The notes under the pieces were generated by a model, which saw only the letters and a program-made list of their open reading frames with translations, ran no database searches and was not told the DNA's origin. From positions 1 through 64,000 of the forward strand of contig NZ_LAJC01000010.1 in NCBI RefSeq assembly GCF_000981225.1: a stretch of DNA of 64,000 nucleotides, in the 5' to 3' direction. The DNA is from Allosalinactinospora lopnorensis. Its GTDB lineage: Bacteria > Actinomycetota > Actinomycetes > Streptosporangiales > Streptosporangiaceae. Below are positions 1-8,970 of this stretch, piece after piece (within the stretch, counting starts at the first letter, position 1; each line of letters opens with the position of its first letter). A program made the translations under genes and the position numbers.

Positions 1-52
1 GGCGCGGCCGCCGGCGGCCGCGGGGCGGGCACGCGGGCTCCGGAAGTGCCGA

Positions 53-66
53 TAGCGTGAACTGTC
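53..66 (+). promoter_or_regulatory. Candidate -10 box for a leaderless transcript
   Basis: TAGCGT at 53-58 is followed by eight bases and then the GTG start at 67, with no purine-rich ribosome binding site between. That spacing fits a leaderless mRNA, which is common in actinomycetes. No -35 is evident because only 52 GC-rich bases of upstream sequence are present. Confidence 0.35.
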
Positions 67-663
67 GTGAGCGAGGGTGTTTCGCCGGCCCGGATCCGGG
101 CCGGCAACATTGACCGGGAGCGCGTCATCGAGGTGCTGCGTTCCGCGGTCGAGGACGGCAGACTCGACATCTCCGAGTTCGAGGAGCGCGCCGATCGCGT
201 CTACCGGGCCCGCACCCTGGGCGACCTTCCCGCGATCACCGAGGATCTGCTCCCTCCCGAGCACCAGCCGATCCGGCTGGAGAGCGAACCGGTCGCGGCC
301 GTCTTCAGCAACGCCGGGCGCTCCGGCCGGTGGGTGGTTCCTGACAGGCTGCCCGTGATCGCCCTGTTCGGCACCGCGGAACTGGACCTGCGCGACTCCC
401 TGCTGCTCCGCAAGCACAGCACGGTGCATGCCTCCGCGCTCTTCGGCCGCATCCACGTCGTGGTGCCCGAAGGGGTGGAGGTCCGGGTGCGCGGATGGGG
501 GTTCCTCGGCCGGCGCACCACGACGGTGCGGCGGTCCCGGTGGAACGATCCACCGGTTCTGGAGTTCGAGGGCTTCTCCATGTTCGGCTCGCTCACCGTG
601 CGGGCTCCCAGGGCCCGGCGGAGCTGGCTGCCGCGGCGCCGGCGGCGCAAAGAGCTGGGGTAG
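67..663 (+). CDS. DUF1707 domain protein with LiaF-like C-terminal region
   Basis: This is a 198-residue cytosolic protein. Residues about 8-62 (ARIRAGNIDRERVIEVL...DISEFEERADRVYRARTLGDL) form the DUF1707 (SHOCT-like) module found at the N terminus of many actinobacterial proteins. Residues about 95-180 are beta-rich with the repeating FGTAELDLRD and VVVPEGVEV pattern of the LiaF/YvqF-like cell-wall-stress response fold. The tail is strongly basic (RRSWLPRRRRRKE), which may contact membrane lipid or nucleic acid. There is no signal peptide or transmembrane helix. Biochemical function is unknown; a role in envelope-stress sensing is inference from the C-terminal fold. Confidence 0.8.
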   Translation: MSEGVSPARIRAGNIDRERVIEVLRSAVEDGRLDISEFEERADRVYRARTLGDLPAITEDLLPPEHQPIRLESEPVAAVFSNAGRSGRWVVPDRLPVIALFGTAELDLRDSLLLRKHSTVHASALFGRIHVVVPEGVEVRVRGWGFLGRRTTTVRRSRWNDPPVLEFEGFSMFGSLTVRAPRARRSWLPRRRRRKELG

Positions 664-972
664 CGGCCGGCGCGGTCGAGGAACACCGGCCCCGCAAGAG
701 ACCACCCGGCAGGTTAGGGGTTTCTAGCTTTCAAGTAAGTACCGCCACGGGCGGCACCGGTCCGCATCGTCATCTGCTTTGGTCTATGCCGTTGCCCGCA
801 CTCCGCGGCGAACATGGTAAAGAGAAATTGGAAAGACTCTTAACATTTCGTGGTGACCGTGCGATATTCGCGGCAGCAGGAACCAAGTGCGCACTGTTCC
901 GCTCCTCCACCGAGGATCCCCGGGGTGCCCCGCCCCGGCCCGCTCTCCCTGTCTTTCGAGGAGGATCGCACC
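664..972 (+). other. Intergenic region upstream of the LPMO gene
   Basis: No convincing gene is seen. The stretch 718-860 is the least GC-rich part and probably carries the LPMO promoter. TTGGTCTATGCC near 779-790 resembles one half of the DasR operator (consensus ACTGGTCTAGACCACT) but matches only about 10 of 16 positions. No CebR-type TGGGAGCGCTCCCA box was seen. Confidence 0.4.
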
Positions 973-1608
973 GTGAGAAAACGACGCACTGTGACCACAC
1001 TCGCCGCGGTAGGCGGCTTCACCATGCTGTTCTCGGTCTTCGCCGCGGGCTCCGCCCACGCGCACGGGACCATGGCCGACCCCGCGAGCCGGGTCTACCA
1101 GTGCCTGCAGGAGGGTCCGGAGTCCCCGCAGTCCGCGGCCTGCCAGGACGCCATCGCCGAAGGCGGCACCCAGCCGATCTACGACTGGAACGAGATCAAC
1201 ATCCCCAACGCCGACGGAAGGCACCGCGAGATCATCCCCGACGGCCGACTGTGCAGCGCCGGACGGGACAAGTACGCGGCGTTCGACGCCCCGCGCGACG
1301 ACTGGCCCTCGACCGGCCTGCCCTCCGGCGGGACGGCGACCCTGACGTTCCACGCCTCGGCCCCGCACGTGGGGACCTACTACTTCTACCTGACCAACGA
1401 CGGCTACGACCCGACCGAACCGCTGAACTGGTCGGACCTGGAGAGCGAGCCGCTGGCCGAGGTCACCGACCCGGAGAGCGACGGCCAGGGCATGTGGAGC
1501 ACCACCGTGGACCTGCCGGAGAGGAGCGGCAAGCACCTGCTCTACGTGATCTGGCAGCGCTCGGACAGCCCTGAGGCGTTCTACTCCTGCTCCGACGTCG
1601 ATTTCTGA
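973..1608 (+). CDS. Secreted AA10 lytic polysaccharide monooxygenase
   Basis: This copper enzyme oxidatively cleaves cellulose or chitin outside the cell. The GTG at 973 is chosen because GAGGAG lies about nine bases upstream; an in-frame start at 850 would add 41 residues ahead of the signal peptide. Residues 1-30 are a Sec signal ending AHA, so the mature protein begins with His31. His31 and His132 (SAPHVG) form the histidine brace, and the [10 protein letters not shown] terminus supplies the axial Phe. The PDGRLCSAG and [11 protein letters not shown] segments resemble ScLPMO10C-type cellulose-active members. At 211 residues it is a single catalytic domain without a binding module. It is monocistronic. 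Confidence 0.93.
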   Translation: MRKRRTVTTLAAVGGFTMLFSVFAAGSAHAHGTMADPASRVYQCLQEGPESPQSAACQDAIAEGGTQPIYDWNEINIPNADGRHREIIPDGRLCSAGRDKYAAFDAPRDDWPSTGLPSGGTATLTFHASAPHVGTYYFYLTNDGYDPTEPLNWSDLESEPLAEVTDPESDGQGMWSTTVDLPERSGKHLLYVIWQRSDSPEAFYSCSDVDF

Positions 1609-1825
1609 CCGCGGTCCCGTTCCGCTGGACGAGCCCGCCGAGCGGTTCCCGGGGTCCCCGGCCCGCCCCCACAGGCCAGGGCCTCCCCCTCCCCAAGGCG
1701 CCTCCACGGATCCCACACGGCAGCGGGTACGTCCTGGGAGGTCAGAGCGACAGAGGGCGGGGTGCCCGCCCGATCGCGCATCTGGCAGGCTTGGGCGTAC
1801 GTTTCCGTGGAGGTGTCTTTCAGCG
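1609..1825. other. Intergenic spacer before fumC
   Basis: This spacer holds the fumC promoter and 5' leader. I see no strong hairpin, riboswitch core or small ORF with a ribosome binding site. GGAGG at about 1811-1815 precedes the fumC ATG. Confidence 0.4.
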
Positions 1826-3214
1826 ATGAGTGAATTCCGCATCGAGTACGACTCGATGGGCGAGGTCAAGGTCCCCGCCGACGCCAAGTGGCGGGCGCAG
1901 ACGCAGCGCGCCGTGGAGAACTTCCCCATTTCGGGTCAGGGGCTGGAGAACGCGCACATCGCCGCTCTCGGCCACATCAAGGCCGCCGCCGCGAAGGTCA
2001 ACGGCGAGCTGGGCGTGATCCCGGAGGGCCTCGCCAAGGCTATTCGCGAGGCGGCCCTGGAGGTCGCCGAGGGCAGGTGGAACGACCAGTTCCCGATCGA
2101 CGTGTTCCAGACCGGCTCGGGGACGTCGAGCAACATGAACACGAACGAGGTCGTCGCGACGGTGGCCGGCGACCGCTTGGGCGAGTCCGTGCACCCCAAC
2201 GACCACGTCAACGCCTCGCAGTCGTCCAACGACGTGTTCCCCTCGTCGATCCATATCGCCGCGACCTCGGCCATCGTCAACGAGCTGATCCCGGCGCTGC
2301 AGCACCTTGAAGGGGAGCTCACCCGCAAGGCGGAGGAGTTCCGGACGGTCGTCAAGAGCGGGCGCACCCACCTGATGGACGCCACCCCGGTCACACTGGG
2401 CCAGGAGTTCGCCGGCTTCGCCGCACAGGTCCGCTACGGCATCGAGCGGGTGCAGGCGGCACTGCCGCGGGTGGCCGAGCTCCCACTCGGCGGTACCGCT
2501 GTGGGTACCGGGATCAACACGCCCGAGGGCTTCGCCGCCAAGGTGATCGCTGAGATCGCGCAGACCACCGGACTCCCGCTGACCGAGGCCCGCGACCACT
2601 TCGAGGCGCAGGGCGCCCGCGACGGCCTGGTCGAGCTGTCCGGCCAACTCCGGACGATCGCGGTGAGCTACGCCAAGATCGCCAACGACATCCGGTGGAT
2701 GGGCTCCGGGCCCCGCACCGGCCTGTCCGAGATCTTCCTGCCCGACCTGCAGCCGGGCTCCTCGATCATGCCCGGCAAGGTCAACCCGGTGCTGTGCGAG
2801 ACGATGCTGCAGGTGTCCTCCCAGGTCGTCGGGAACGACGCCGCGGTCGCGTTCGGCGGGGCCTCGGGCAACTTCGAGCTCAACGTGCAGCTGCCGATGA
2901 TCGCCCGCAACGTGCTGGAGTCGATCCGGCTGCTCGGCAACGTGGCCCGGGTCTTCGCCGACCGCTGCGTCGCCGGGATCGAGGCCAACGAGGAGCGCTG
3001 CAGCGAGTACGCGAAGTCCTCGCCCTCCATCGTCACGCCACTGAACCGCTACATCGGCTACGAGGAGGCCGCCAAGGTCGCCAAAGAGGCGCTGGCCGAG
3101 CGCACGACGATCCGCCAGGTCGTCCTGGAGCGCGGGTACATCGCCGACGGCAAACTCACCGAGGCCCAGCTCGACGAGGCGCTCGACGTCCTGAAGATGA
3201 CCAACTCCCAGTAG
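1826..3214 (+). CDS. fumC: Class II fumarate hydratase
   Basis: It interconverts fumarate and L-malate in the TCA cycle in the cytosol. The 462-residue length is normal for the iron-independent, homotetrameric class II enzyme. The superfamily signature [11 protein letters not shown] lies near residues 311-321, and [14 protein letters not shown] near 98-111 and [11 protein letters not shown] near 132-142 are the other conserved active-site segments. The ATG follows a GGAGG box. A perfect 16-bp hairpin 13 bp after the stop probably ends the transcript. In M. tuberculosis the orthologue, as I recall, also lies close to phoH2. Confidence 0.97.
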   Translation: MSEFRIEYDSMGEVKVPADAKWRAQTQRAVENFPISGQGLENAHIAALGHIKAAAAKVNGELGVIPEGLAKAIREAALEVAEGRWNDQFPIDVFQTGSGTSSNMNTNEVVATVAGDRLGESVHPNDHVNASQSSNDVFPSSIHIAATSAIVNELIPALQHLEGELTRKAEEFRTVVKSGRTHLMDATPVTLGQEFAGFAAQVRYGIERVQAALPRVAELPLGGTAVGTGINTPEGFAAKVIAEIAQTTGLPLTEARDHFEAQGARDGLVELSGQLRTIAVSYAKIANDIRWMGSGPRTGLSEIFLPDLQPGSSIMPGKVNPVLCETMLQVSSQVVGNDAAVAFGGASGNFELNVQLPMIARNVLESIRLLGNVARVFADRCVAGIEANEERCSEYAKSSPSIVTPLNRYIGYEEAAKVAKEALAERTTIRQVVLERGYIADGKLTEAQLDEALDVLKMTNSQ

Positions 3215-3226
3215 GCGGCAGCACCA

Positions 3227-3262
3227 GCGAGGCCGGCGCCCGACCGCGGGCGCCGGCCTCGC
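3227..3262 (+). terminator. Terminator hairpin after fumC
   Basis: GCGAGGCCGGCGCCCG (3227-3242) pairs perfectly with 3247-3262 around an ACCG loop. There is no U tract, as is usual for actinomycete terminators. Confidence 0.75.
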
Positions 3263-3420
3263 TGCGGTGGGGGCCGGTTCCGCATCCGGATGGATCCTTT
3301 CGCCGCGTCATCGGGTCGTAGTTCTTAGTAATCTGCTGTCGGCTCCCCGAAGCTCCCTGTGCGAGCCCGCTCCGAGCCCGACGGCGAACCTTCTGCCCTC
3401 CTTTCGAAAGGCGATGATTG

Positions 3421-4968
3421 ATGACCTCCGGATCGGACACACGGGTCGTGGCCGACCGCTACCATCTGCGGCGCCGGCTCGGGCGCGGCGGAATGGGCGT
3501 GGTGTGGCAGGCCTGGGACCCGGAGCTGGAGCGCGAGGTCGCGATCAAGGAGGTCCTCGTCCCCGAAGGGCTCTCGCCCGAGGAACGCGAGGAGGCGCAC
3601 GCCCGCACCAGGCGCGAGGCCCGATCCGCGGCCCGGCTCAGCCACCGGTCGATCATCACCATCCACGACGTCTTCGACTTCGGCGACCACCCGTGGATCG
3701 TGATGGAGCTGATCACCGGGCGCGCGCTGGACACGGCGCTGAAGGAGAACGGGCCGCTGCCGCCCGAGCAGGTCGCCTCGATGGCGTCGTCCCTGCTCGA
3801 CGCGTTGCTGCTGGCGCACTCCAAGGGGGTCGTCCACCGCGATATCAAGCCGGGCAACGTCATGCTGGCCGACGACAAGCGGGTGATCCTCACCGACTTC
3901 GGCATCGCCACCATCGACGGCGAGACCGCCATCACCCGCACCGGCGCGCTCATCGGCTCCCCCGAGTACATGGCGCCGGAACGGCTGCAGCAGGAGAGCT
4001 CGGAGACCCCCTCCGACATCTGGAGCCTGGGCGCCACCCTCTTCGCCGCGGTCGAGGGCCAGTCCCCGTTCAAGCGCGAGACCGTCACGGCGTCGATCTC
4101 CGCGGTCCTCTCCGCGCCCATCCCGCAGCCGCAGCGCGCCGGTCCTCTCGCCCCGCTCCTCATGGGGATGCTCGACCGCGACGTCACGCGGCGGCTCGGG
4201 GCCTCGCAGGCCGCCCAACTGCTCACCGCGGCAACGCCCGCCGCGCCGCACCAGCCCACGGGCGCGAACCCGGCCATGGCCACGCCCGCGGGCGGGATGC
4301 TCCCGCCCACCCAGCAGTACCCGCCCTCGCCGCCCATGGGCCCTCCCGGTCACCAGCCGGGTCCGGGAGGCTTTCCGGAACCCGCGAAGACGGGCAACAA
4401 GAGGAAGGTCTACACGGTGCTCGCCGCCGCCGGGGCCCTGGTGCTACTGATCGCCATCGGCGCGGTGTGGGCGGCGAAGCGGCCGCTCGACACGGAGTAC
4501 CGGCTCCACGCTGCCGACCATTTCAGTTTCGAATACCCGGAGGACTGGACGGTCGAGGAGGACGACGACCGCATCACCGTCACCCACCCCGACACCCGCG
4601 AGGAGATCTTCTTCGTCATCGACAGCTACAGCCCCGACGAGGACCATCCCGTCGACGAGATCGAGGAGAAGAGCGACGGGGACTGGGAGACGGCGGATCT
4701 CGACGGCTACGAGCGGCTGAGCTTGGAGACCGTCGACGGCGACTACCTCCCCGAGAGCTGGTCGGCCGCGACCTGGGAGTACCGGCACACGGACGAGGAC
4801 CAGGACCACCCCGACCGCCACCGGCTCCGCCATCAGATCCACCGCGAGGGCGCCATCGGACGCGAGGCCGTCTGGTTGTCGTGGGACCTGCCCGAGGGGC
4901 AGTACTCCAGGCATAAGCGGATCATCGAGCACGTGAACCGCTCACTGCGGTCGCACGACTCCTTCTGA
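3421..4968 (+). CDS. Transmembrane Ser/Thr protein kinase
   Basis: This is a PASTA-less Pkn-type kinase of 515 residues. It has the Gly-rich loop GRGGMGVV, the VAIKEV lysine, the catalytic loop VVHRDIKPGN, the DFG motif (TDFGIAT) and SPEYMAPE, so the kinase domain (about 10-270) looks active. A Pro-rich linker (about 275-325) leads to one membrane helix (about 335-355, VLAAAGALVLLIAIGAVWAA). The extracytoplasmic domain (about 365-515) begins with FSFEYPEDWTVEEDD, a PsbP-like pattern seen in other actinobacterial kinases and lipoproteins. The ATG at 3421 directly follows a possible TTG at 3418; GAAAGG about ten bases upstream can serve either. The ligand is unknown. Confidence 0.92.
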   Translation: MTSGSDTRVVADRYHLRRRLGRGGMGVVWQAWDPELEREVAIKEVLVPEGLSPEEREEAHARTRREARSAARLSHRSIITIHDVFDFGDHPWIVMELITGRALDTALKENGPLPPEQVASMASSLLDALLLAHSKGVVHRDIKPGNVMLADDKRVILTDFGIATIDGETAITRTGALIGSPEYMAPERLQQESSETPSDIWSLGATLFAAVEGQSPFKRETVTASISAVLSAPIPQPQRAGPLAPLLMGMLDRDVTRRLGASQAAQLLTAATPAAPHQPTGANPAMATPAGGMLPPTQQYPPSPPMGPPGHQPGPGGFPEPAKTGNKRKVYTVLAAAGALVLLIAIGAVWAAKRPLDTEYRLHAADHFSFEYPEDWTVEEDDDRITVTHPDTREEIFFVIDSYSPDEDHPVDEIEEKSDGDWETADLDGYERLSLETVDGDYLPESWSAATWEYRHTDEDQDHPDRHRLRHQIHREGAIGREAVWLSWDLPEGQYSRHKRIIEHVNRSLRSHDSF

Positions 4969-5031
4969 ACTCCGGCCCCACCTCACCACCGGCGCGTGAA
5001 CGCTCGTTGCGGACCCGCCCGGTAGGAAACG

Positions 5032-5071
5032 GAACGGGGCCCCGCGATCCGGATGATCGCGGGGCCCGTTC
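5032..5071. terminator. Bidirectional terminator between convergent genes
   Basis: A 17-bp stem with a single bulged G (5032-5049 against 5055-5071, loop CGGAT) lies between the ends of the kinase gene and the transglycosylase-like gene. It can stop transcription from both sides. Confidence 0.75.
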
Positions 5072-5085
5072 TCTCGCCTGCGGGA

Positions 5086-5730
5086 TCAGTACCAGCCGTT
5101 GGCCTGCGAGTGGCTGTGGGCTTCGCAGGGGGACCCGTACCGGTCGTCGATGTAGCCCAACCCCCACTTGATCTGGGTGGCCGGGTTGGTCTGCCAGTCA
5201 GACCCCTCGCTGGCCATCTTGCTGCCGGGCAGAGCCTGCGGAATGCCGTACGCACCGGAACTGGGGTTCTCGGCGCTGGGATCCCAGCTGCTCTCCTGCT
5301 CCCACAGCGGCTCAAGGCAGTCGAACTCGCTCGCGCTCCACCCGTAGTCGCCGAGTAGCGACTTGGCGATGCTCTTGGGATCGCCGTCGGGGACAGCGGA
5401 GTCGTCCGCGGAGTCGCTCTCCGCTTCTTCCTCCTCCTCTTCCTCCTCGGCCTGGGTCATCCCCGCAGCGGCGGCGGCGCCGGCGGCGCTGGCCTGTTTG
5501 CGCTGCTCTTCGGCCTGGTCACGCTCGTCGTCGGAGAGAGCCTTCGGGTCCCCGAAGAAGTCGTCGGCGGCCTCGGTCTCCTTCTCCTCGCCGGGCACCG
5601 CCGCGGATGACGCCTGCTCAGGCTGCACGCCGCTGTCCGCGAAAGCGGACACGGCGAACGTCGCACCGGCGACCATCGCCGCTGAACCGACCGCTGTGGC
5701 AGCCCGCAGCGAGATCCGGTTGAGTAGCAA
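5086..5730 (-). CDS. Secreted transglycosylase-like (SLT-fold) protein
   Basis: This 214-residue protein probably cleaves peptidoglycan. It has an N-terminal signal (about 1-31, AATAVGSAAMVAGATFAVSAFA), an acidic low-complexity linker with a Glu run (about 100-115), and a C-terminal SLT/lysozyme-like domain. That domain contains CLEPLWEQESSW with the likely catalytic Glu, SGAYGIPQALPGSKM, and NPATQIKWGLGYI, and ends with GSPCEAHSHSQANGWY. This layout is typical of small secreted actinobacterial cell-wall hydrolases. The start is TTG with AAGGGCG upstream. It stands alone on the minus strand behind a long 5' region that may be structured. Confidence 0.87.
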   Translation of the reverse strand: MLLNRISLRAATAVGSAAMVAGATFAVSAFADSGVQPEQASSAAVPGEEKETEAADDFFGDPKALSDDERDQAEEQRKQASAAGAAAAAGMTQAEEEEEEEEAESDSADDSAVPDGDPKSIAKSLLGDYGWSASEFDCLEPLWEQESSWDPSAENPSSGAYGIPQALPGSKMASEGSDWQTNPATQIKWGLGYIDDRYGSPCEAHSHSQANGWY

Positions 5731-6290
5731 GAAACGCCCTTTCGCCAGTCGTACGCCCAGCGATGCGCACGAGCGACCTCAGCCCCGGGTCTCACGGGTG
5801 TTTTCAGGATCGGGTGACGGACGGGCCGTGCTCGGCACTGTGATCGCTGGCCGCCGTCGTCACCGGAGAATCGCGTGTGGGGTAGTCAGGGGGTGTTGAT
5901 CAGCGGCACCCATCCCACACGCCCCAGGGGCTCCTTCTGGAACGGCATCCACCCTGCCGCATGATCACGGCGCAATAACACTATTTTGCTTGTTGCTTGG
6001 GTCACATCACATATAGCTCCGATGTGTAACTAAATGGACCTGCACAGGCACACGCAGAGTCACCCCTCGCCAGCCATAGGGCAAGTTCGCGTTCCGTTCC
6101 AACCAATTGGTTACCAAAAGCCCAAGAAGTGGTCACGCACCGCCGCACCGCGCATGGGCGGCGGCCCATCGCCGACGCGGGCCGTCGTCTGTTCTACTCG
6201 GGATCGCGGGGTGACTACCGGCCGAATCTCCCGGAGGATCCCCGAGGGCCGCCCGAGAGACCTCTGCCCCCAGCGAAGGGACGACCCCCC
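5731..6290. other. Divergent intergenic region with possible structured leader
   Basis: This 560-bp gap separates the transglycosylase-like gene from the SGNH hydrolase. No protein gene is convincing. Positions 5975-6050 are unusually AT-rich and likely hold promoters. On the minus strand, 5914-5922 can pair with 5873-5881 (GCGTGTGGG with CCCACACGC), enclosing a second hairpin of 5907-5911 with 5891-5895. I looked for the conserved GGGGGAACC and GGGTGAAT blocks of the cyclic di-AMP (ydaO) riboswitch, often found upstream of such hydrolases, and did not find them. Confidence 0.35.
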
Positions 6291-7265
6291 GTGCCCGTCC
6301 GAGGACGTCTCGTTCACCGCCTTCTCGTCGCACTCCTGGCCTGCCCCCTGTCCTGCCTCCCGGCACTTCCGGCCTCTGCCGCCGGAGCGGCCCCGCGCGC
6401 CGATACGGGGCCGTACCGGATCATGCCGGCGGGGGACTCCATCACCCAGGGCGAGGCCGGTGACCGCACCTGGCGCTACCACCTGTGGACGCACCTCGCC
6501 GAGCACGGCGAGGACGTCGAGTTCGTCGGCCCCCACGACGAAACCCTGGAGTGGGGCGGATTCATGAACAACGACGCCGGAGCCTCCGGCTACCACGATC
6601 CCGACTTCGACAGGGACCACAACTCCCAATGGGGCCGGACGGTCGCTGAGGCGAAGACCACGATCGAGGGCACCGTCGATGCCTACCGGCCCGACCTGAT
6701 CATCGTCCAGCTGGGAGTGAACGACCTCTTCTGGCCCGACGCCGACCCCTCGTTGATCGAGCAGGACATGCGGGACTACCTGGCCGCCGCCCGGCGGGCC
6801 GGGCCGGACGCCGAATTCGCGATCGTGGAGGTACTGCCCACGCGGCAGGCCGGCGACGACCCCGAGTTCGCCGCCCGCGCCGACGACTTCAACCGGCGCC
6901 TCCGCGGCCTCGCCGCGGAACTGTCCACCGAGGAGTCGAGCATCGTCACCGTCGACGTCGCCGCGGAGGGGTTCGCCCCGGACGGCGACACCAAGGACGG
7001 GACGCACCCCGATCCCAGCGGCGAACTGAAGATCGCCGCCGCGGTCTCCGACACCCTCGACGAGGAGTTCGCCCTGGGGGCGCGCTTTCCCCGGCCGCTA
7101 CCGGACCTCGGGGAGGACGAGCAGGACGCTCCGGCCGAGGGGGCCGCGTCGCCGGCCGTGCTGGGGGGCGCGCTGGTACTGGCCGGCGGTGCGACTCTGG
7201 CCCTCGTGCTGCTCGCCCGGCGGAGGAGGCGCGAGACCGACCCGGACGGCGCTGAGACGGCCTGA
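6291..7265 (+). CDS. Secreted, membrane-anchored SGNH/GDSL hydrolase
   Basis: This is a likely extracytoplasmic esterase of 324 residues. Block I is PAGDSITQGE with the Ser nucleophile, block III is QLGVND, and block V is DGTHPDPSG with the Asp-x-x-His pair. The GTG at 6291 is preferred over a more upstream start because it begins a signal peptide (VHRLLVALLACPLSCLPALPASA) and GAAGG lies about 12 bases upstream. The C terminus has an Ala-Leu-Val helix followed by RRRRR, a stop-transfer anchor, so the enzyme probably stays on the outer membrane face. The substrate is unknown. The next gene converges only 8 bp away. Confidence 0.88.
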   Translation: MPVRGRLVHRLLVALLACPLSCLPALPASAAGAAPRADTGPYRIMPAGDSITQGEAGDRTWRYHLWTHLAEHGEDVEFVGPHDETLEWGGFMNNDAGASGYHDPDFDRDHNSQWGRTVAEAKTTIEGTVDAYRPDLIIVQLGVNDLFWPDADPSLIEQDMRDYLAAARRAGPDAEFAIVEVLPTRQAGDDPEFAARADDFNRRLRGLAAELSTEESSIVTVDVAAEGFAPDGDTKDGTHPDPSGELKIAAAVSDTLDEEFALGARFPRPLPDLGEDEQDAPAEGAASPAVLGGALVLAGGATLALVLLARRRRRETDPDGAETA

Positions 7266-7273
7266 GCCGCCGG

Positions 7274-8827
7274 CTAAGCGCCGCCCGGGGTCAGGGTGGT
7301 CGACCACAGGGAGTCGCCGTTGTGGTCGCGCAGATGGACGGTGAGCTCCTTGCTCCGGCGGTCGATCTCGACTTCGCCGAAGTGCTGGAACCCGCCCAGC
7401 GGCGATGTGTTGGCCTCCGGCGGGGTGTTCTGGAACACCACCTCCGGACCGAAGGTCGGATCGAGCTCGTTCGGGCCGAACGCGCCGGCGTGCAGCGGAC
7501 CGGAGACGAACTCCCAGAAAGGGGTGAACTCCCGGCCGCTCGCGCGGTCCGGGGAGTAGCGGTGCGCGGCGGTGTAGTGGACGTCGGCCGTCACCCAGAC
7601 GACGTCTCGCGCGCCCCTGCGGTGCAGGTCGTGCAGCACCCGGTCGATCTCGGCCTCCCTGCCGAGCGGCTCGCCCGGACTGCCGTTGGCGACCGCTTCG
7701 ACATCCTCGTCGCCGTCGGGCACCACCAGTCCCAGCGGCATGTCGGAGGCGATGACCTTCCAGGTCGCCGCGGAGGCCGGGACCTGTTCGATCAACCAGT
7801 TCACCTGGGAGTCACCGAGGATCCGCTCGTAGGGGGCGTTCCCAGGCGAGTTGGGGTCCCGGTAGGGCCGCATGTCGATCACGAAGATGTCCAGGTCGGG
7901 ACCGTAGGACAGCTTGCGGTAGATCTTGCCGTCGACGGCCTCGGCGGGGACGATCGGCTGCCACTCGTGGAAGGCCCGGTGCGCCCGCTCGGCGAGGACG
8001 TCGATGTCGGTCTCGGTGTAGCGGTCGTCGTCGAGGATCCGGCCCGGGTACCAGTTGTTGACGACCTCGTGATCGTCCCACTGCACGATCTGCGGAACCC
8101 GGGCCGCGAACCCACGCAGCGCGTCGTCGAGGAGGTTGTAGGCGAACTGCCCGCGGAACTGCGCCAGCGACTGGGCGACGTCGGCCTTCTCCTCCGTCAC
8201 CACGTTCTTCCAGACCCGGCCGTCGGGCAGGGTGACGCTCTCCTCCAGCGGAACGTCCGAGTAGCAGACGTCACCGCTGTTCAGGAAGAAGTCGGGTTCG
8301 CGGTCGGCCATGGCGTTGAAGATCGGCATCCCGCCGAGGTCGGGGTTGATTCCCCAGCCCTGGCCCGCGGTGTCGGCTGAGAACAGGAACCGGATGGTGC
8401 CGTCGTCCGCGCCGCCCGCGGTGCGGAATCCCCCTTCGACGACCTCGCTGCTGCTCTTGCCGCTTTCGGCGTGCACCCGCAGGTACACCTGCCGGCCGGG
8501 GTCGAGTCCGGTGATGCGGACCCGACCGGTCCCGTCGGTCTTGGGAGTCAGCTCGGGCCCGCGGATGGTGCGCGAGTCGCGGAAGTCCGGCCGGCCGGAG
8601 ACCTCGACGACCATCCGGGCGGAGCGGTCCGCCCTCGTCCACACGACAGCGCCATCGGTGCGGGGGTCGCCCAGCTGGATGCCGTGGGTCAGCACCGGAC
8701 GGTTCCTTCCCCGGGCGAGGGCGGGTGCGCCGCCTCCGGCGAGAGCGGCGGTTCCCAGCCCTGCCGCGCCGTATCTCAGCAGGGAACGGCGGGAAAGGCG
8801 GCTGTCGGACGGCGGCGGAACGGCCAT
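7274..8827 (-). CDS. phoD: Alkaline phosphatase D family, Tat-exported
   Basis: This is a calcium/iron-dependent phosphodiesterase/phosphatase of 517 residues that releases phosphate outside the cell. The N terminus carries the twin-arginine motif SRRSLLRYG and an Ala-rich segment ending in ALARG. An N-terminal fibronectin-like domain (HGIQLGDPRTDGAVVWTRAD) precedes the PhoD metallophosphatase domain with NSGDVCYSD, QWDDHEVVNNW and WVTADVHYTAAHRY. The ATG at 8827 is chosen because GAGGAG lies 9 bases upstream; a GTG 36 bases further out is possible. In Streptomyces, phoD genes belong to the PhoP regulon, but I see no clear PHO box here. Confidence 0.93.
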   Translation of the reverse strand: MAVPPPSDSRLSRRSLLRYGAAGLGTAALAGGGAPALARGRNRPVLTHGIQLGDPRTDGAVVWTRADRSARMVVEVSGRPDFRDSRTIRGPELTPKTDGTGRVRITGLDPGRQVYLRVHAESGKSSSEVVEGGFRTAGGADDGTIRFLFSADTAGQGWGINPDLGGMPIFNAMADREPDFFLNSGDVCYSDVPLEESVTLPDGRVWKNVVTEEKADVAQSLAQFRGQFAYNLLDDALRGFAARVPQIVQWDDHEVVNNWYPGRILDDDRYTETDIDVLAERAHRAFHEWQPIVPAEAVDGKIYRKLSYGPDLDIFVIDMRPYRDPNSPGNAPYERILGDSQVNWLIEQVPASAATWKVIASDMPLGLVVPDGDEDVEAVANGSPGEPLGREAEIDRVLHDLHRRGARDVVWVTADVHYTAAHRYSPDRASGREFTPFWEFVSGPLHAGAFGPNELDPTFGPEVVFQNTPPEANTSPLGGFQHFGEVEIDRRSKELTVHLRDHNGDSLWSTTLTPGGA

Positions 8828-8923
8828 GCGGGGGGGCTCCTCGTCCTCAAGGGGTGATCGCACCGGTTTTCTACCCGCCCGCCGCGTCCCGCTCCCGAAC
8901 TCGGGGAGAAACCGCCTTGAACA

Positions 8924-8965
8924 CGCCCCGGGACGCGGCCGGGCCCCGCGCCGCGTCCCGGGGCG
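8924..8965 (-). terminator. Terminator after phoH2
   Basis: A perfect 16-bp stem (8924-8939 with 8950-8965) with a 10-nt GC-rich loop lies just past the phoH2 stop. Confidence 0.7.
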
Positions 8966-8970
8966 CGCGT

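Noticed and set aside
5731-6050. Cyclic di-AMP (ydaO) riboswitch upstream of the transglycosylase-like gene
   Set aside because: I checked both strands for the GGGGGAACC and GGGTGAAT type conserved blocks and did not find them.
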